Shown: positions 46,817-58,359 of the stretch, piece by piece | Layout: the number at the start of each line of letters is the position of its first letter | Position numbering within the stretch: the stretch's first letter is position 1 | DNA from: Hymenoscyphus infarciens | Lineage: Eukaryota; Ascomycota; Leotiomycetes; Helotiales; Helotiaceae | Direction of reading: 5' to 3' | DNA: 64,000 nt | Assembly: GCA_001414345.1 (NCBI GenBank) | Contig: LLCB01000005.1 | Span: forward strand, 62,001 to 126,000 | Translations under genes and position numbers: made by a program | The notes under the pieces: model-generated | What the model was told of the DNA's origin: nothing | What the model saw: only the letters and a program-made list of their open reading frames with translations | Database searches by the model: none

Positions 46817-47771
46817 TTGTCTCCGACGTAAATGGGATGCAAGAGTTATTTCTTAATGTATACTCGCGCGCAAATTTCTTGGTATTTAATCTTGGATTTC
46901 GTGATGCACAAAATCTCCTTTGCAGCTCGGGCGCGATTCGACGTCGAACACAGGTGAGCATTTAAAGATGGTCCCACTGATGCTTTGTGGAAATTTGCGA
47001 ACTTTGCATGTGCTGATATTTATACCCCGAAAGCCATTCCTGGCTAGGACTCCATAGATCGCCTTAGTGATTACCGTTGTTGACTGAATCAGACTTGCCA
47101 ATGTCATCGTGGCATGCACGTTCCCAACTCGGAATGTACGGGAAAGGCCTCAGACAACGCAAACCACCACTGCAATTTCCCCCAAAAACCAAAGCCCATC
47201 AGCCACTCGCACCAATTCCAATTGATGTTTTACCAAAATATTCCAACACATGATCTCTACGTACTCACTAAGGCCGTAAAGGAAGATTATCTGCTGCGGT
47301 TGTCAGCTGAAGGAATCGCACACGTAAAGTCAAACGAAGAGTAATTCTTGGCGGAAGGGTTTTAGCGAATCATCGAAGGGGTATCGTTAATTCCAACATA
47401 AGGATGGGAAATTTCCGGTGATAGTTTGTGAGAGTTCTTGTTTTTAATTTGGTGTGGTTAGAAATAGACCTCTTGGCATTTAGGCGGTTGGGTAATCTAG
47501 ATTGCGTCGACATGTTGGTGGCTGAAGAATGGGGATATTAGCCGCTCAGACACAAGGTTGAAGAATGAAAGGTTCGCAGTAGGAAAAAGGAGGTGATTAT
47601 AAGCATTCCTCATAACTATATAAGTTGGTTGTCCCTCCCCATTCCAAGCGAGTTTCTAGACGTCATCCACTTTTCCTTTTCCATTTACCACTTACGTTCT
47701 TCAAGTAACTTACGTTCCCCCTTTATTTGAACACTCATTCCTTTGAACAATCCACTTCAGAAATCGCAAAT
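46817..47771. other. intergenic, 3' flank and promoter
   Basis: No gene is supported; a 76-codon frame at 47114 has no features. The last 150 bp before 47772 are pyrimidine-rich, and a TATATAA-like box lies near 47621. Confidence 0.45.
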
Positions 47772-48212
47772 ATGAAATTCCAACTCACCACCATCCTAGC
47801 TCTGGCTCTCACCTCTACCGCTATTGCCAACTTTGTCCCTGTCGCCAGAAGCAACAATGGAATTGCCGCCAGAAGCATGAAGCATGGACAACGAAGAGAC
47901 GAGATACCTGCCGAGGGAGGAATTGCTGAAACCGACGAGCTCGAGACTGGTTGGGATGAGAGCTGGGAGGAAGAGTTTGCTGCAGCAGAAGCCGAGGCAG
48001 AGGCTGAGGAAGAGGGAAATGGCGAAGAGGTAGCTCGCAGAGAGGATGTGGGATTTCCAATTGAAGGTGCAGAGGTTGCTGGGGGGGAGGGAGAGGGCGA
48101 GGAGCCAGAAGTTGAGGAGGAGGGCGATGAAGATGAGGGCGACGAGGGAGAAGACAAGGACGAGGAGAAGGGCGAGGCAGACGGGGAGGGAGAGGGAGAG
48201 GCTGGATGGTAA
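47772..48212 (+). CDS. secreted acidic protein with possible Kex2 sites
   Basis: A single exon of 146 residues. The first 20 residues form a signal peptide (MKFQLTTILALALTSTAIAN). The rest is extremely acidic and low in complexity: about half of residues 51-146 are Glu or Asp, with AEAEAEAEEE, EGEGEEPEVEEEGDEDEGDEGEDKDEE and GEGEGEAGW. Dibasic RR pairs at 41-42 and 89-90 are each followed by an acidic residue (RRDE, RRED), as in Kex2-processed fungal secreted proteins, and would cut it into three pieces. There are no cysteines after the signal peptide. The family is unknown. A role outside the cell is inferred; it may bind cations or be a peptide precursor. Confidence 0.8.
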   Translation: MKFQLTTILALALTSTAIANFVPVARSNNGIAARSMKHGQRRDEIPAEGGIAETDELETGWDESWEEEFAAAEAEAEAEEEGNGEEVARREDVGFPIEGAEVAGGEGEGEEPEVEEEGDEDEGDEGEDKDEEKGEADGEGEGEAGW

Positions 48213-50454
48213 ATATCTAAAAAGTAGTGTTGACTCTTTTTTGGACCTTCGGCTGAAGCAGGGGAAAGAACAGACTTAGAAGACTCAACTGGTTCGACGA
48301 TCTATATTGGACGTTTTGCATTGTTGTGAGACATTTACAGGATTAGGGCGGGCTGGACGGGCTGCGTTGGTAGAAGTTGCATTGCATTGCAAAGATAATT
48401 GTCCGAATTCAAATCTAAAAACACTACCTTTCACGCTCCTTGAAACTCAATGACTGCTCTTAAGGACTAAATACTTGCGCAACTTTGAGAAGAGATGTCT
48501 CTAAGTCATTCCCTATCACGTCTAAAGGTATTCTGATACGGATAGCTAGTTATATATAAATTTGGGGGAAAAGAGAATTGAATCAAAATAAAAGCCTCGA
48601 AAGAAGAAATATACATATGGTTCCACGCTCATCAAACGTGGATGAAGAAGAAAAAGTCTCGGAATGGGTGGGCTGGGTTGGATTGAGGATTGGATAAGAT
48701 GGGACAACATAAAATAAAAACCACGGGTTTTGACAGTAGCGCTCTGACTTTGATCTAGGTTCGGATAGTCTGTGGTATAACTCTTAGAACTATGGGGGAC
48801 ATTTTTTTTAGTCTTCCATGGTGGAAAGCCGCCTAAGCGCACAGATTCCAATAACTCTTCTATCTCGACGATATCCCCGGCTAACTCTATCTCCAAAATC
48901 AAAGCGGCGCCCTCCTTAGGTTATAAAAATTCACGCTGGTTTTTGAAATTCCGTCGGCAAAGCTCCAGTTCTCTAATGCTTTCTGGTTGCTGTTGTTACT
49001 CTGTTACTAAACAGGGTTGTTCTTCATTTAAAGGCGAAGCCTCCAAGAACAAGCTTCCTTCATCAGTGGAGGTCTCTCCAATTTTAGCAACTTCTACTCT
49101 ACCAACTCAGTGAACGCTTACCGTAAACCCAACTCCCGGTGGATAGAAAAAGTACCAGGGCACATAACTCAACGTAAATAAGATTAAAACTTCTAAGACA
49201 CATTAGAAACGCAAATTGACTTCTTGCGCATCTACCCATATTTTTATTGTATTTTTACGATTTATTGTTGCTAAATTATTACGCCACGCTTTTAGTAGGA
49301 TCGCAAAAGGTGGTACCAACTTTTCGCTCCACCGGGAGCTCCTTGAAGTCTAGTTTTGTTTTCAGAAATTTCAGTATGTTCCCTAAAAGGTACTCACTCA
49401 AGTGGATTCGGCCAAGGTGACACGCTATAGCACATGAATCTCACTCTGAGCCTATGTGACGATGGAAATGCCACGAAATGAATTATAAAATTAAAGACTA
49501 CACAATAATATATACCAAGAAAAGAATTCTAAACCACATCAATCAAAAAAAAATATATAAACCAAGAATCGAAATATTAACCCCTTTCTCAGAACCCCCA
49601 CCTCCCATTACTTCAAAAATTATGAACCTTCCATCTATTCTCTCACACACTGGTGATAGTAAGGGTTCCACTCTTTACAAGTCGGCTCTGATAGCGTTCT
49701 CGAATTCCATCATCTTATTCGTATTTTGAGAGCCTCTACCATTCGTTCATCTGTTGTTCACAGTGGAGCCGGAGCGTTGGAAACAAATTAGACGTTGGAA
49801 ATTGGTATTCAAAGTGGAGAGAAGAGCGTGGAAATGCGACTCTGGAATCCGACAACCTGGTCGAAGATCATTGCGGCGCTGCCTAAAAGAGATGCACATC
49901 CCGCGAACATATGTTTGAAGTATATGAAACATTTCTCAACGGGGCGGGCGACGAAAAGCTTTCTCTTCTAAGATAAGCACGTGATTGTTGATACTTTATT
50001 CTTCTTAAGGGAGGTGAAATCAAAGATCAAAACTAAGAGTACAAGGTTCCGATGAGGTTTTGATGAAATTTTTAGTTCTTACTTAGACAATCAAGTATAA
50101 ATTTGGCCAACACACGTGAGTCTATTTCGTGATATCGGATACGCTGACAAACTCCCCTCCAAGTGGAATTCCGCAACAAAACACCGCATTTTCACACAAC
50201 AGATGACACTAGAGAAAGACCCGGGATGAGGTGAATGCAAGTCAATTTTCACATCATCTGAATGTAGATGACTTTATCATCAACGGCAAATTCGTGCCGG
50301 TTTTGGATCAGGTTCGGACCTGCCAGCTTTTTAGGGCAATTCAAGTAAACTATCCCAAACAATTTAAAATTGACCCAGATAGCTAGAACACTCAACCTAC
50401 GGTCGAACGAGATAGGGTCAAACATCTTATAGGTGATCTCATCTCACACGAATA
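48213..50454. other. 2.2 kb gene-free stretch
   Basis: No gene or element is recognised. A 118-codon minus-strand frame (48546-48902) and an 83-codon AT-rich frame (49478-49729) have no features. Composition becomes AT-rich around 49480-49560. Confidence 0.45.
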
Positions 50455-51595
50455 ATGTTGGTTCATCAAAGCTCCACACGCCGAAAGTCTTGTACTGCTT
50501 GTGTCCAAGCAAAGAGAAGATGCGACTTGAGACTCCCACAATGCAGTAGATGTGTAAAACGTAAAGCAGACTGCAAATATGTAAGTAAATATACCACGCT
50601 AAAGGTAATTCTGACACCTGCAGGCCACCCTCTCCTCGAAGCCTATTGCAGAGAGAAGACCGCGAACCACGAACGGGGCGTCTCCACAAATCGACATGTT
50701 ACCAGTTCGACGGACCTCACCAATAAGTCTTCCAACTCCCAACGAATACAACCTAGAATACGTTACGAATTTCGACCTATTAACAATGGAATCTTTCCCC
50801 TTCCCCGAAAGAACAGTCATCAAACCAGACCAAATAGATTTTTGCATCAACCAATTCAAAAGTCTCATCCCACAATTAGTACAACAAAACAAATCACCAT
50901 TCATACACCACGACTCCTATCAAGATGCACCACCCACCATTTATCAGGATCTTCTCGGTACCATTGCCATGTATTCCCAAAAAACGCCTCGGAACCAAAC
51001 TATGATCTTCTCCATGCTCGACAGTCGAGTATCCAGTCTTACTGAATCCGAGAAATCTTCATCTTGGTCGACGACAGATTATTTGCTTGGTGTACAAGCA
51101 TTGATTTTATACCAAGTCATCCGACTTTTCGATGGCGATATAAGACAACGGGCCCATGCGGAAAGAGATAGAAGAATCCTCGATTCCTGGACATGTCACT
51201 TGAGTTCGACGAATAATATATATAGCAATGATATGTCTAGCGAACCAGAATCTTGCTATCAAAGATGGATATTCATCGAAAGCGCAAGACGGACAGTCTT
51301 GATGTCGCTCCTTATCCAAGCAATGTATACTCTCAGCAAAGATGGATATTGTACCACAGTCCCTTTGATGAGTACCCTACCGCTCTCCGTAAATGGAAAT
51401 TTATGGAATACGTCAGAGGAACAGTGGTGGGAGGCGACTCTTGGATTTGGAGGGGAGTTGGTTACGTATAGGGATTTCACGAATCAGTGGGGCGTGGGAG
51501 AAGCACTTTATACTGATACTTTTGAGACGATATTGCTTGCTGCTTGCAGACATAATATTCGAAGATTACCTCTTATGGATGCTACATTATTATAA
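50455..51595 (+). CDS. Zn2Cys6 fungal transcription factor
   Basis: Exons 50455-50580 and 50624-51595 give 365 residues; the 43-bp intron (GTAAGT...CTGCAG) lies right after the zinc cluster, a common place in this family. The DNA-binding domain is CX2CX6CX6CX2CX6C at about residues 13-40 (CTACVQAKRRCDLRLPQCSRCVKRKADC). The rest is helical and lacks the long middle homology region, resembling the short fungal regulators related to those of secondary-metabolite or efflux clusters. It is followed after 302 bp by an oxidoreductase gene on the same strand, a plausible target. The ligand and target genes are not known. Confidence 0.9.
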
Positions 51596-51897
51596 AACCA
51601 ACATTGGGGCTGGGTATACGATTTTGTTATACGACATGGGTGGCGGTGCGGAGTTCCACTCCCAGCAGCCGTGGAATTCCCCTCAACCACATCTCGCTTA
51701 GCCAAAGAGGAAAGGCATGATGGAATGCTTAGAAATAATGGGCACTTGAATATCTTTGAGAAAAAGCATGCCAATGTGTGATGACAGGCTGCCATTTTAC
51801 TTAAAGGGCTCCTACTCTCCCTCTTCAACTACCATCTCATCGCACTTCATCACACACCATCACCACCAACCTCAGACCAAAACAACACATCTCAACA
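51596..51897. promoter_or_regulatory. short intergenic region upstream of the oxidoreductase
   Basis: 302 bp between the regulator's stop and the oxidoreductase's start; the last 80 bp are CA/CT-rich as in a fungal leader. A CGG...CCG pair typical of Zn2Cys6 sites was not confirmed. Confidence 0.4.
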
Positions 51898-53109
51898 ATG
51901 TCCATCTCCTACCAAATCAACATCATCGACTCCTCCCACTCGCACCTCTCCCCCAATCTCCTCAAAAATCTCTCCATCAAAGAATCCCCCATCCCAACAC
52001 CCGGCCCAGGATCCGTGTTGGTCCGCATCCACGCAGCAGCCCTCAACTACCGGGACCTCCTAACCCTCTCCGACTCCCCCCTCTACCCAACCCGCACACC
52101 CCCAGGTCTAATCCCCTGCAACGACGGAGCAGGAGAAATCATCTCATGCGGTCCAAACAGCACTTGGAAAGACTCCATCGGTACCGCGGTGATACTTACC
52201 GTGAGTAGAGATTGGATAGATGGCGATGTGGAAGTCATGAATATGGAGAATGCTATTGGGGCTGGGAAGGTCAATGGTACTTTGACGCAGTATGTTGTTG
52301 TGCCTGATGAGTGGATTATGAGGGCGCCTAAGAATTTGAGCTATGAAGAGGCTGCTGCTTTGCCGGGGGCGGCTGGGACGGCGATCAAGTAGGCGGTTTC
52401 CGTGTTTTTTGTTGGAAATGACAATACTGACTCTGGGATTTCCACAGTGTATTGGGGAGTGTGGAGATCAAGAAGGGCACAACGGTTTTGACGCAGGGAA
52501 CGGGGGGTGTTAGTTGTGCTGTCATACAAGTAAGTCCCCGCCCCCATTCCCCAAATACTCCATACTGACTTTTTGCAGTACGCAGCTGCTCTTGGAGCAA
52601 GAGTAATCGCCACCTCTTCATCCGACGAGAAATTGCAAGTTGCTAAAAGGCTCGGTGCTTCCGAGCTCATCAACTATAAAACAAACCCAGATTGGGCCAC
52701 CGAAGTCCTTCGCCTCACCAATGACAGAGGAGTAGACTTGGTATGTGATGTAGGAGGTTCGGGAACACTAGAACAGACCGTGAAATCCCTACGACAAGGG
52801 GGAACTGCTTGTCTTGTCGGATTCCTTACCAAACCTGACCCAGTCGATATCTTGATGCATGTTATTGTTCGAGCACAGACTTGTAAGTTCTCTTTCGAGA
52901 AAGTTGAAAATTGAGATCTTACTGACAACGGTATAGTGAAAGGGATCTTGACTTTTAGTCGAACGATGCTTGAGCGGGCCGCGACTTTAGCGGAGGAACA
53001 TGATTTGCATCCTTATTTGGGAAAGGTGTATGATTGGGAAGATGCACCACAAGCCTTTGAACAGCTTAGGGAGCAAGATACCGTTGGGAAGATTGTTATT
53101 AGGGTATAG
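51898..53109 (+). CDS. zinc-less MDR alcohol dehydrogenase/quinone oxidoreductase
   Basis: Four exons (51898-52388, 52448-52529, 52579-52882, 52937-53109) give 349 residues. It is a medium-chain dehydrogenase/reductase: GroES-like N-terminal domain with VLVRIHAAALNYRDLLTLS and PCNDGAGEI, then a Rossmann domain. The helix cap [44 protein letters not shown] and the text VCDVGGSGTLEQTVKSLRQGG follow. The C-terminus VYDWEDAPQAFEQLREQDTVGKIVIRV is typical. The Cys/Glu/His zinc ligands of true alcohol dehydrogenases are missing at the usual catalytic site (N and Y in NYRD), as in the zinc-independent quinone-oxidoreductase branch. NADP(H) is likely. Its substrate is not known. It may be controlled by the Zn2Cys6 protein just upstream, on positional evidence only. 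Confidence 0.92.
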
Positions 53110-53896
53110 AGTTGGCTTGATGGATTTTCATTTGTCTGTAATGAAGTATATTTCACTAGTAGCTAGAATATTTGACCTACGAAATTGACCTTCATGTGGT
53201 ATACCGAGTAGGCAGTAGTTTCTTTTCTCAGCCAAATACCTGAGTAAGAAGCTGATGTATGGTCTTGACCTTGGCAATACCCCAAGTACAAGGTCCTGCG
53301 AGTTTACAGAGCCAAGATCAAGTCACCGGCATCGCGACACCTTTTCCCTCCTCATTCGTGGAGTTTCCCACTTATCCAAATTGATAACGATGGATACTCC
53401 TCAGAGTCCTGCCCCCCGAAATGCAAAATTCCCCGCCAAACCACCCTGCAGGATTTGGCCAAGCGCGTATGACAGTCCAATTTGGAAAATATAAACTTGA
53501 AGCCACTGGAACTTGACCACTTCTCGCTCAGTAATCCACAGAGGACTAGATTCACTTGAAATCATTGTGTTCAAATTACTGACACATACGATAAATAACA
53601 AAAGTTGTACCATTCAGGTAATTCTCAACTTCCCCGTATATAATTTGAGCGATGCTCCACTCAAATTGTATACTAGGTTAGGACGAGATATATTTATCCC
53701 GGCAGGAGACCTCAAGTTAGAAAGGCACCCCTGTGACAAGAAAATTGCGAAGATCCGCGAGAAAATTGGGTATCAAACTTCTTAGAAATCCATCTCAACA
53801 CGCCATACTCTATCCCCGCAAAGTAGAAACCCAAGAAACAAGTAAAGCCAAATTACCAACCTCGAAGATAAGAGACTTGCCGCTAGCAATCTTCCC
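53110..53896. other. convergent intergenic region
   Basis: The oxidoreductase and the SAP-module gene end toward each other here. The 787 bp hold two 3' flanks; open frames of 70-90 codons have no features. Confidence 0.45.
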
Positions 53897-55223
53897 TCAA
53901 TGAGCTTCTTCGCGTTCATTGTCTTTCTCTAACAAAGCAATGTAATACTCTTTCTTAGCCTCATAGATACCCCTCTCTGTGCACATAATTTCCAGCCCCG
54001 AAATATAGAAATCTGCATACTCAACAGATCCCGTATCGAGCCATTTCAACTGAGCAGCTTTTGGCGCTGCACCACGACCAGGCATTTCTCTGCGAAGACA
54101 TATTTCCGAAATCTCGCGTTGTGTTCTTTCGGCCCAATGGGAATCTTTCCAATCGTAGTCGCAGATGGGAGTCTTAGGGTGTTTCTTGCTCCTCGCTTTA
54201 TCTTGTATTTGGTGGTCCTGGTTATCAGCGAGGCGTTCTTCTGAAAATGTGAAGCTTGAAGAAACTGGATGGCCGGTCAATACTTCGAGTTCTGCTTTGG
54301 TGTCATCTCGGTTTTTGATGAAGTCTGCGAGCTTCTTGGTATTTTCCTTTTCGTAATATCTGGCCACACGTCGGGCCAGAACCTCTTGGGTGCAGTTTGC
54401 AGATAATTTCAAGACATCGAGACGGTGGTGTAGACGCTTGATGCTCCAGGAAGAGAACTTGTTTGTGGCCTTTGCCTCTTCGAGTTCCTCCGTTATATGG
54501 GCAATACCAAATTCATCACAGACACTGAGCATTGCGTAAAGCTGGGTCTCCTTTCCATTTGCGGTATCGCGATCGACCTGGTCGTTCAACTTCAGTCTAT
54601 CGATCTTGACTTGTCTCGAGCACCCGGCAGCATTTGTCAACCCTCGCCCTTTTAGTTTCTCGGTGAGTTCATCGAAGCTAAATGATTCATAATTCGCGGT
54701 GGTTCGTTGGAGGAGGCTGATCATTTCTTCCCGAGTTTTCCCGTCACTTATTAGGTCGCGATCTTCGAGAAGGACTCGTAGTTTGCTATTGCTCCTTCTT
54801 GCTGTAATCCATCCCTGATTTGCTAGGGACCGCCGGTTCTTTCGTGATGAACACACTTAGGCCAACTGGTACTGCCCGTAACCTGACTGGCGAAGATGTG
54901 CGCTTTCTTTTAGACCGAATGCTCTTCGTTGGCTCTTCCTTCTTCACCTCTTCTTCCTCTTCCTCCTTCACTTTTTTATTCACTTCATCCTCACTCTTTA
55001 TCGCGTTGTGCTCGTCATCGAAATCATCCAATCGCTGTACAACATCTTCCTTCCGTCCATTGTGCGGCAGACCTCTCTCTTGAGCTAATTTAACCAATTC
55101 TGTCCTTTTCAACTTCGCGTATCCTTGTTTTATGGGTGTGGTTTTCGCACGTTTCTTTGGGGGAGTTGCGGGTTTCGACGCGTTTGAATCGAGTTCGGAG
55201 AGAGGCCTTTTCGCGCGTGGCAT
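53897..55223 (-). CDS. SAP-module protein with a frame change (intron or frameshift)
   Basis: Starts MPRAKRPLSELDSNASKPATPPKKRAK at 55223. The first frame carries a SAP domain (LKRTELVKLAQERGLPHNGRKEDVVQRLDDF) and a Lys/Glu-rich linker, and ends at about 54786. The second frame carries three further SAP-like helical modules (NSKLRVLLEDRDLISDGKTREEMISLLQ, SFDELTEKLKGRGL, SIKRLHHRLDVLKLSANCTQEVLARRVARY) and a C-terminal region to 53897. The frames can be joined by a 55-bp intron starting GTGTGTTC and ending TTACAG, which is not typical of this gene set. They could also be joined by removing one G near 54798, which gives DYSKKSNSKLRVLL with a family-like SAP start. SAP modules bind AT-rich DNA, so a nuclear chromatin role is likely. 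It shares a 626-bp divergent promoter with the ZZ/EF-hand gene. Confidence 0.75.
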
Positions 55224-55849
55224 TGTGAATTGATAGGGTACTATACGTTGTGTGGTTTTGGAAGTTTGGTTGGAGCACCTCTATGGCAGATGAGACTTGA
55301 ATGGTGTTGAGGGGTGGTTGATGGTGGGATGATGCGACGAGCTGCCCCAAGCTTCAGGATAGGTAGTGACGACCCTTAAAGCCCACTGAAACCTCAGAGG
55401 GATAAGTTCCTTTTCAACACCACCAGCGAGTTTATAGTCGAGGGCCTGTTATCATCGCCTGGTTGCAAGTTCTTCACAAGAATATTCATCGCTGCTTGTT
55501 TTCTTTCTCGAATCATATCACCCAGGTTCTGTTTTATGGCCCGGTTTCCTTCTACTCTCTTCATCGAGTCCAGCAATCGTGTCGCGACCCCTTTTCCCTT
55601 TGCTTGTTTACTTCGCAAATCAACCCCTTCTTTCACTTCCTTTGTAATTCAGTATATCTCACTTCATGGCTTTATTTCCAATACATGTACAATGTTACTT
55701 ACCCAACCCAGTTTAGGTGGTGCGGCTGAGGTAGGTTGGCATCAATCAATACTTGGCAAGGCTAGCTTCTTGCCCCTCTGTCGTTCTACGCCTTCCTCTG
55801 CTCTCTAATTACTGCTATCTCACCCTTTGAAGCTTCATTTGCTGGAAAG
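55224..55849. promoter_or_regulatory. divergent promoter region of the SAP and ZZ/EF-hand genes
   Basis: Start codons face away from each other across 626 bp. Two overlapping 80-90-codon plus-strand frames have no features. No clear TATA box seen. Confidence 0.5.
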
Positions 55850-57297
55850 ATGACACTATTTCGTTGTTCTGCGTGCTCGGAGCACATCCCAGAAACCAGA
55901 GCCCGGTTACGCTGCCAGAACTGCTCCCTCCCATACGATCTCTGTACGAACTGTTTTATGGTTGGTAACATTTCCCACGCTCATCAGCTTTCCCACGAAA
56001 CCTCTCTCATCGTCAATTCTGGACACGATTTTACTGCTCTGAAGGAGTTGAAGCATCCTTCGATAGCCATTCCAAACCCATACGCGCGAAGAAGAACCCT
56101 GAACGCACCACCTTCCCTTCCACCTCGACCAGAATCACAGGCAACATCTCTTCCCTACCACCAGGGTCCTCCGCCAGTTTCTCAAGAGACCAGACCGATC
56201 TCTCAGCAGCCAACTCCCGCTCCCCAAGCTGCTTTCCAACAAAGTCCCCAACTTCAACAAAATTACCAGCAAAACACAACGTCGAATTACGCCTCCCCGG
56301 CCCCCAATTATCAAGCTATTCCTCCCCCTCCTCCTACACAGCCAGTGTCAAGTTATCCTGCGGCATATCCTTCTGCGTATTGCTCAACATACCCCACCCC
56401 GAATTCCAACAACAGCACTTCTGTACAACCGGCATCTACCACCAACTACTCGCAAAATACGTATCCTGCAGTACCCATACCTGCTCCGCAACCGATGCCA
56501 GCACAATACAACCCACTGCAAACCACAAACCTAGGGCCACCACCAACACAATATAACTCTCAACAAAATACAACTGTGGGGCAAGGAGCGCCAACACAGT
56601 GGCAGACCTTACAAGTTTCTGGAAAACCAACTCCGTTTTTGGATTCCTGTATGGCAGAAGTCTTCAAACGAGTGGATGTCAACAGAGCAGGAGTTCTAAG
56701 TCCAGAACAATACTCGGCATTCCTAGACGTCCAACAATACCAAAGAGATGAAGACGTTTGTAAGTCTCCCCTCTCCTCCTCACCAAATAACACATACTTA
56801 CAAGCACACCAGGGAAGAAATCCTGCGTCAGCCACCCACAAGCCTATAATGGCGAAGACCTCGCAGATTACGAACTCCGCTCAACCTACGAATCCTTCGG
56901 CATAGAATTCAAGCTCCAAAAACGTTCCATAGCACCCGTCTCCCAACTCCCTCCCATATCCGGCGGTTTAATGCCCATGATTACCCCACGCGGACTCACA
57001 GATATAACATTCATAGAACTATTCTCCGATGCTACACCCCTCGGTTGGCAGCGTATGAACATGATTCTGCGACATTACGGGGTATGGAGAGAACTAGGCG
57101 ATATACCTAGGGAGATATGGCCTGCCAGTCCGCCGGAGGAATTGAAGAGAAGTGTTGCCATTATGAGTGCGGCGGCGAGACAGAAGGCTGTTAATGCTGT
57201 GCGGGCTAATAAGGCAAAGCTGGATATGCAGGCGCTGGGACAGCAGAATGCTGTTGATCTTATTGGTGGGACGACGAGGACTTATTATCAGTACTAA
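55850..57297 (+). CDS. ZZ zinc finger and EF-hand-like protein, Gln/Pro-rich linker
   Basis: Exons 55850-56759 and 56813-57297 give 464 residues; the 53-bp intron has GTAAGT and ACCAG ends. An N-terminal ZZ-type zinc finger (CSACSEHIPETRARLRCQNCSLPYDLCTNCF...SHAHQLSHE) covers about residues 6-50. A 200-residue Pro/Gln/Thr-rich disordered linker follows, with many PxxP and NYxxN repeats. From about residue 280 the sequence FLDSCMAEVFKRVDVNRAGVLSPEQYSAFLDV resembles one EF-hand in which the Ca-binding loop is DVNRAGVLSPEQ. The C-terminal domain includes GIEFKLQKRSIAPV and TDITFIELFSDATPLGWQRMNMILRHYGVWRELGDIPREIWP. This arrangement is found in conserved Pezizomycotina proteins without a known function. 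Confidence 0.88.
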
Positions 57298-58359
57298 GAG
57301 GTACCGACGTACTCTCACCTCCTCCGGCAAAAAATATACGTTTCTGAGAAGGAAGATTTGTGTACAGACATCCGCGAGAGGACAGAAGAGAGAGGCTTAT
57401 ATAGGTACTCTAGATGCATTGCGAATAGAGTCGTGCTTTCCTTACTCGACCCCGCTCCATTCTCTTCTACTACCTATTGGCATGAGTTCAAGGTCAAGGA
57501 GAGAGGGAAGGAGCGATAGAGTCTGAGGGGGGTCCAATCCATAAGGTATTCAAGGGTGAAGGGAAGGAAGGAACCGATCTTGACCTTGACCTCGACCTCG
57601 AGATAAAGTCATGCCTTCCTTTCTTGGCACATGGCTTTCTTCCCTTTTCATAATATGAGGTACAGGGAAAAAGCGATACCTGGACTCGAATCTTTGAGGT
57701 TCTCGACACGCCACCTTGGATCTCAACCTCGAGTTGAGACCCGGTGGGGATTCTCGAGGGTTTGATTACCTACTTGTCCTTGGACGCGCTGTAAGCTCGA
57801 GATCAGACTGAGCGTCGATGTAATCGGGCTTTTCTCGTACCGTAGATATTGATGGGTAGCTGATTTTCTTGTTATGGTTAGGATGGAATTTGGTTTCGTC
57901 TTGTGGTACGTTTTGATTCTCTTCTCTGTCACCGCTGCCCCGCCGGCACATACCGCCGGGGGTGCCTGGCGGCCGGGATACACCCGATTCTCATTCTCTG
58001 TTTGACTTTCTCATCAATTCTGTATTGGCTTCGCTGGATATTTAAGCTTTGGTTTCGTGGTCTGCCATCCGTACCTTTCTACTGTCTCGCCTGTCTCTTT
58101 TGCTGAAAGGAAATACTCTTATTGGAGTATTGGTGTACCATGGAAGAGGACTGGCGAGAGCGGGGTCATGACTTTGGATATAAACCTACAATTTGGCAGA
58201 ACGCCAATCCCAAGCGTCTCTCACGGAAGAAAACATTTCAAGCCGCGAGAAAGAGATCATATTTCTTTAATTTCGATACTACTCTTCATCCACCACGCCT
58301 CCCTCCCCTCTCCACAAACGTCGTCTCAAACTACATCCAAAAAATTCAGTTTATACCTA
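57298..58359. other. convergent intergenic region
   Basis: Contains 3' flanks of the ZZ/EF-hand gene and of the CVNH gene. A run of CTTGACCTTGACCTCGACCTCGAG repeats a CTTGACC/CTCGACC unit near 57579-57602. No gene supported. Confidence 0.45.
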
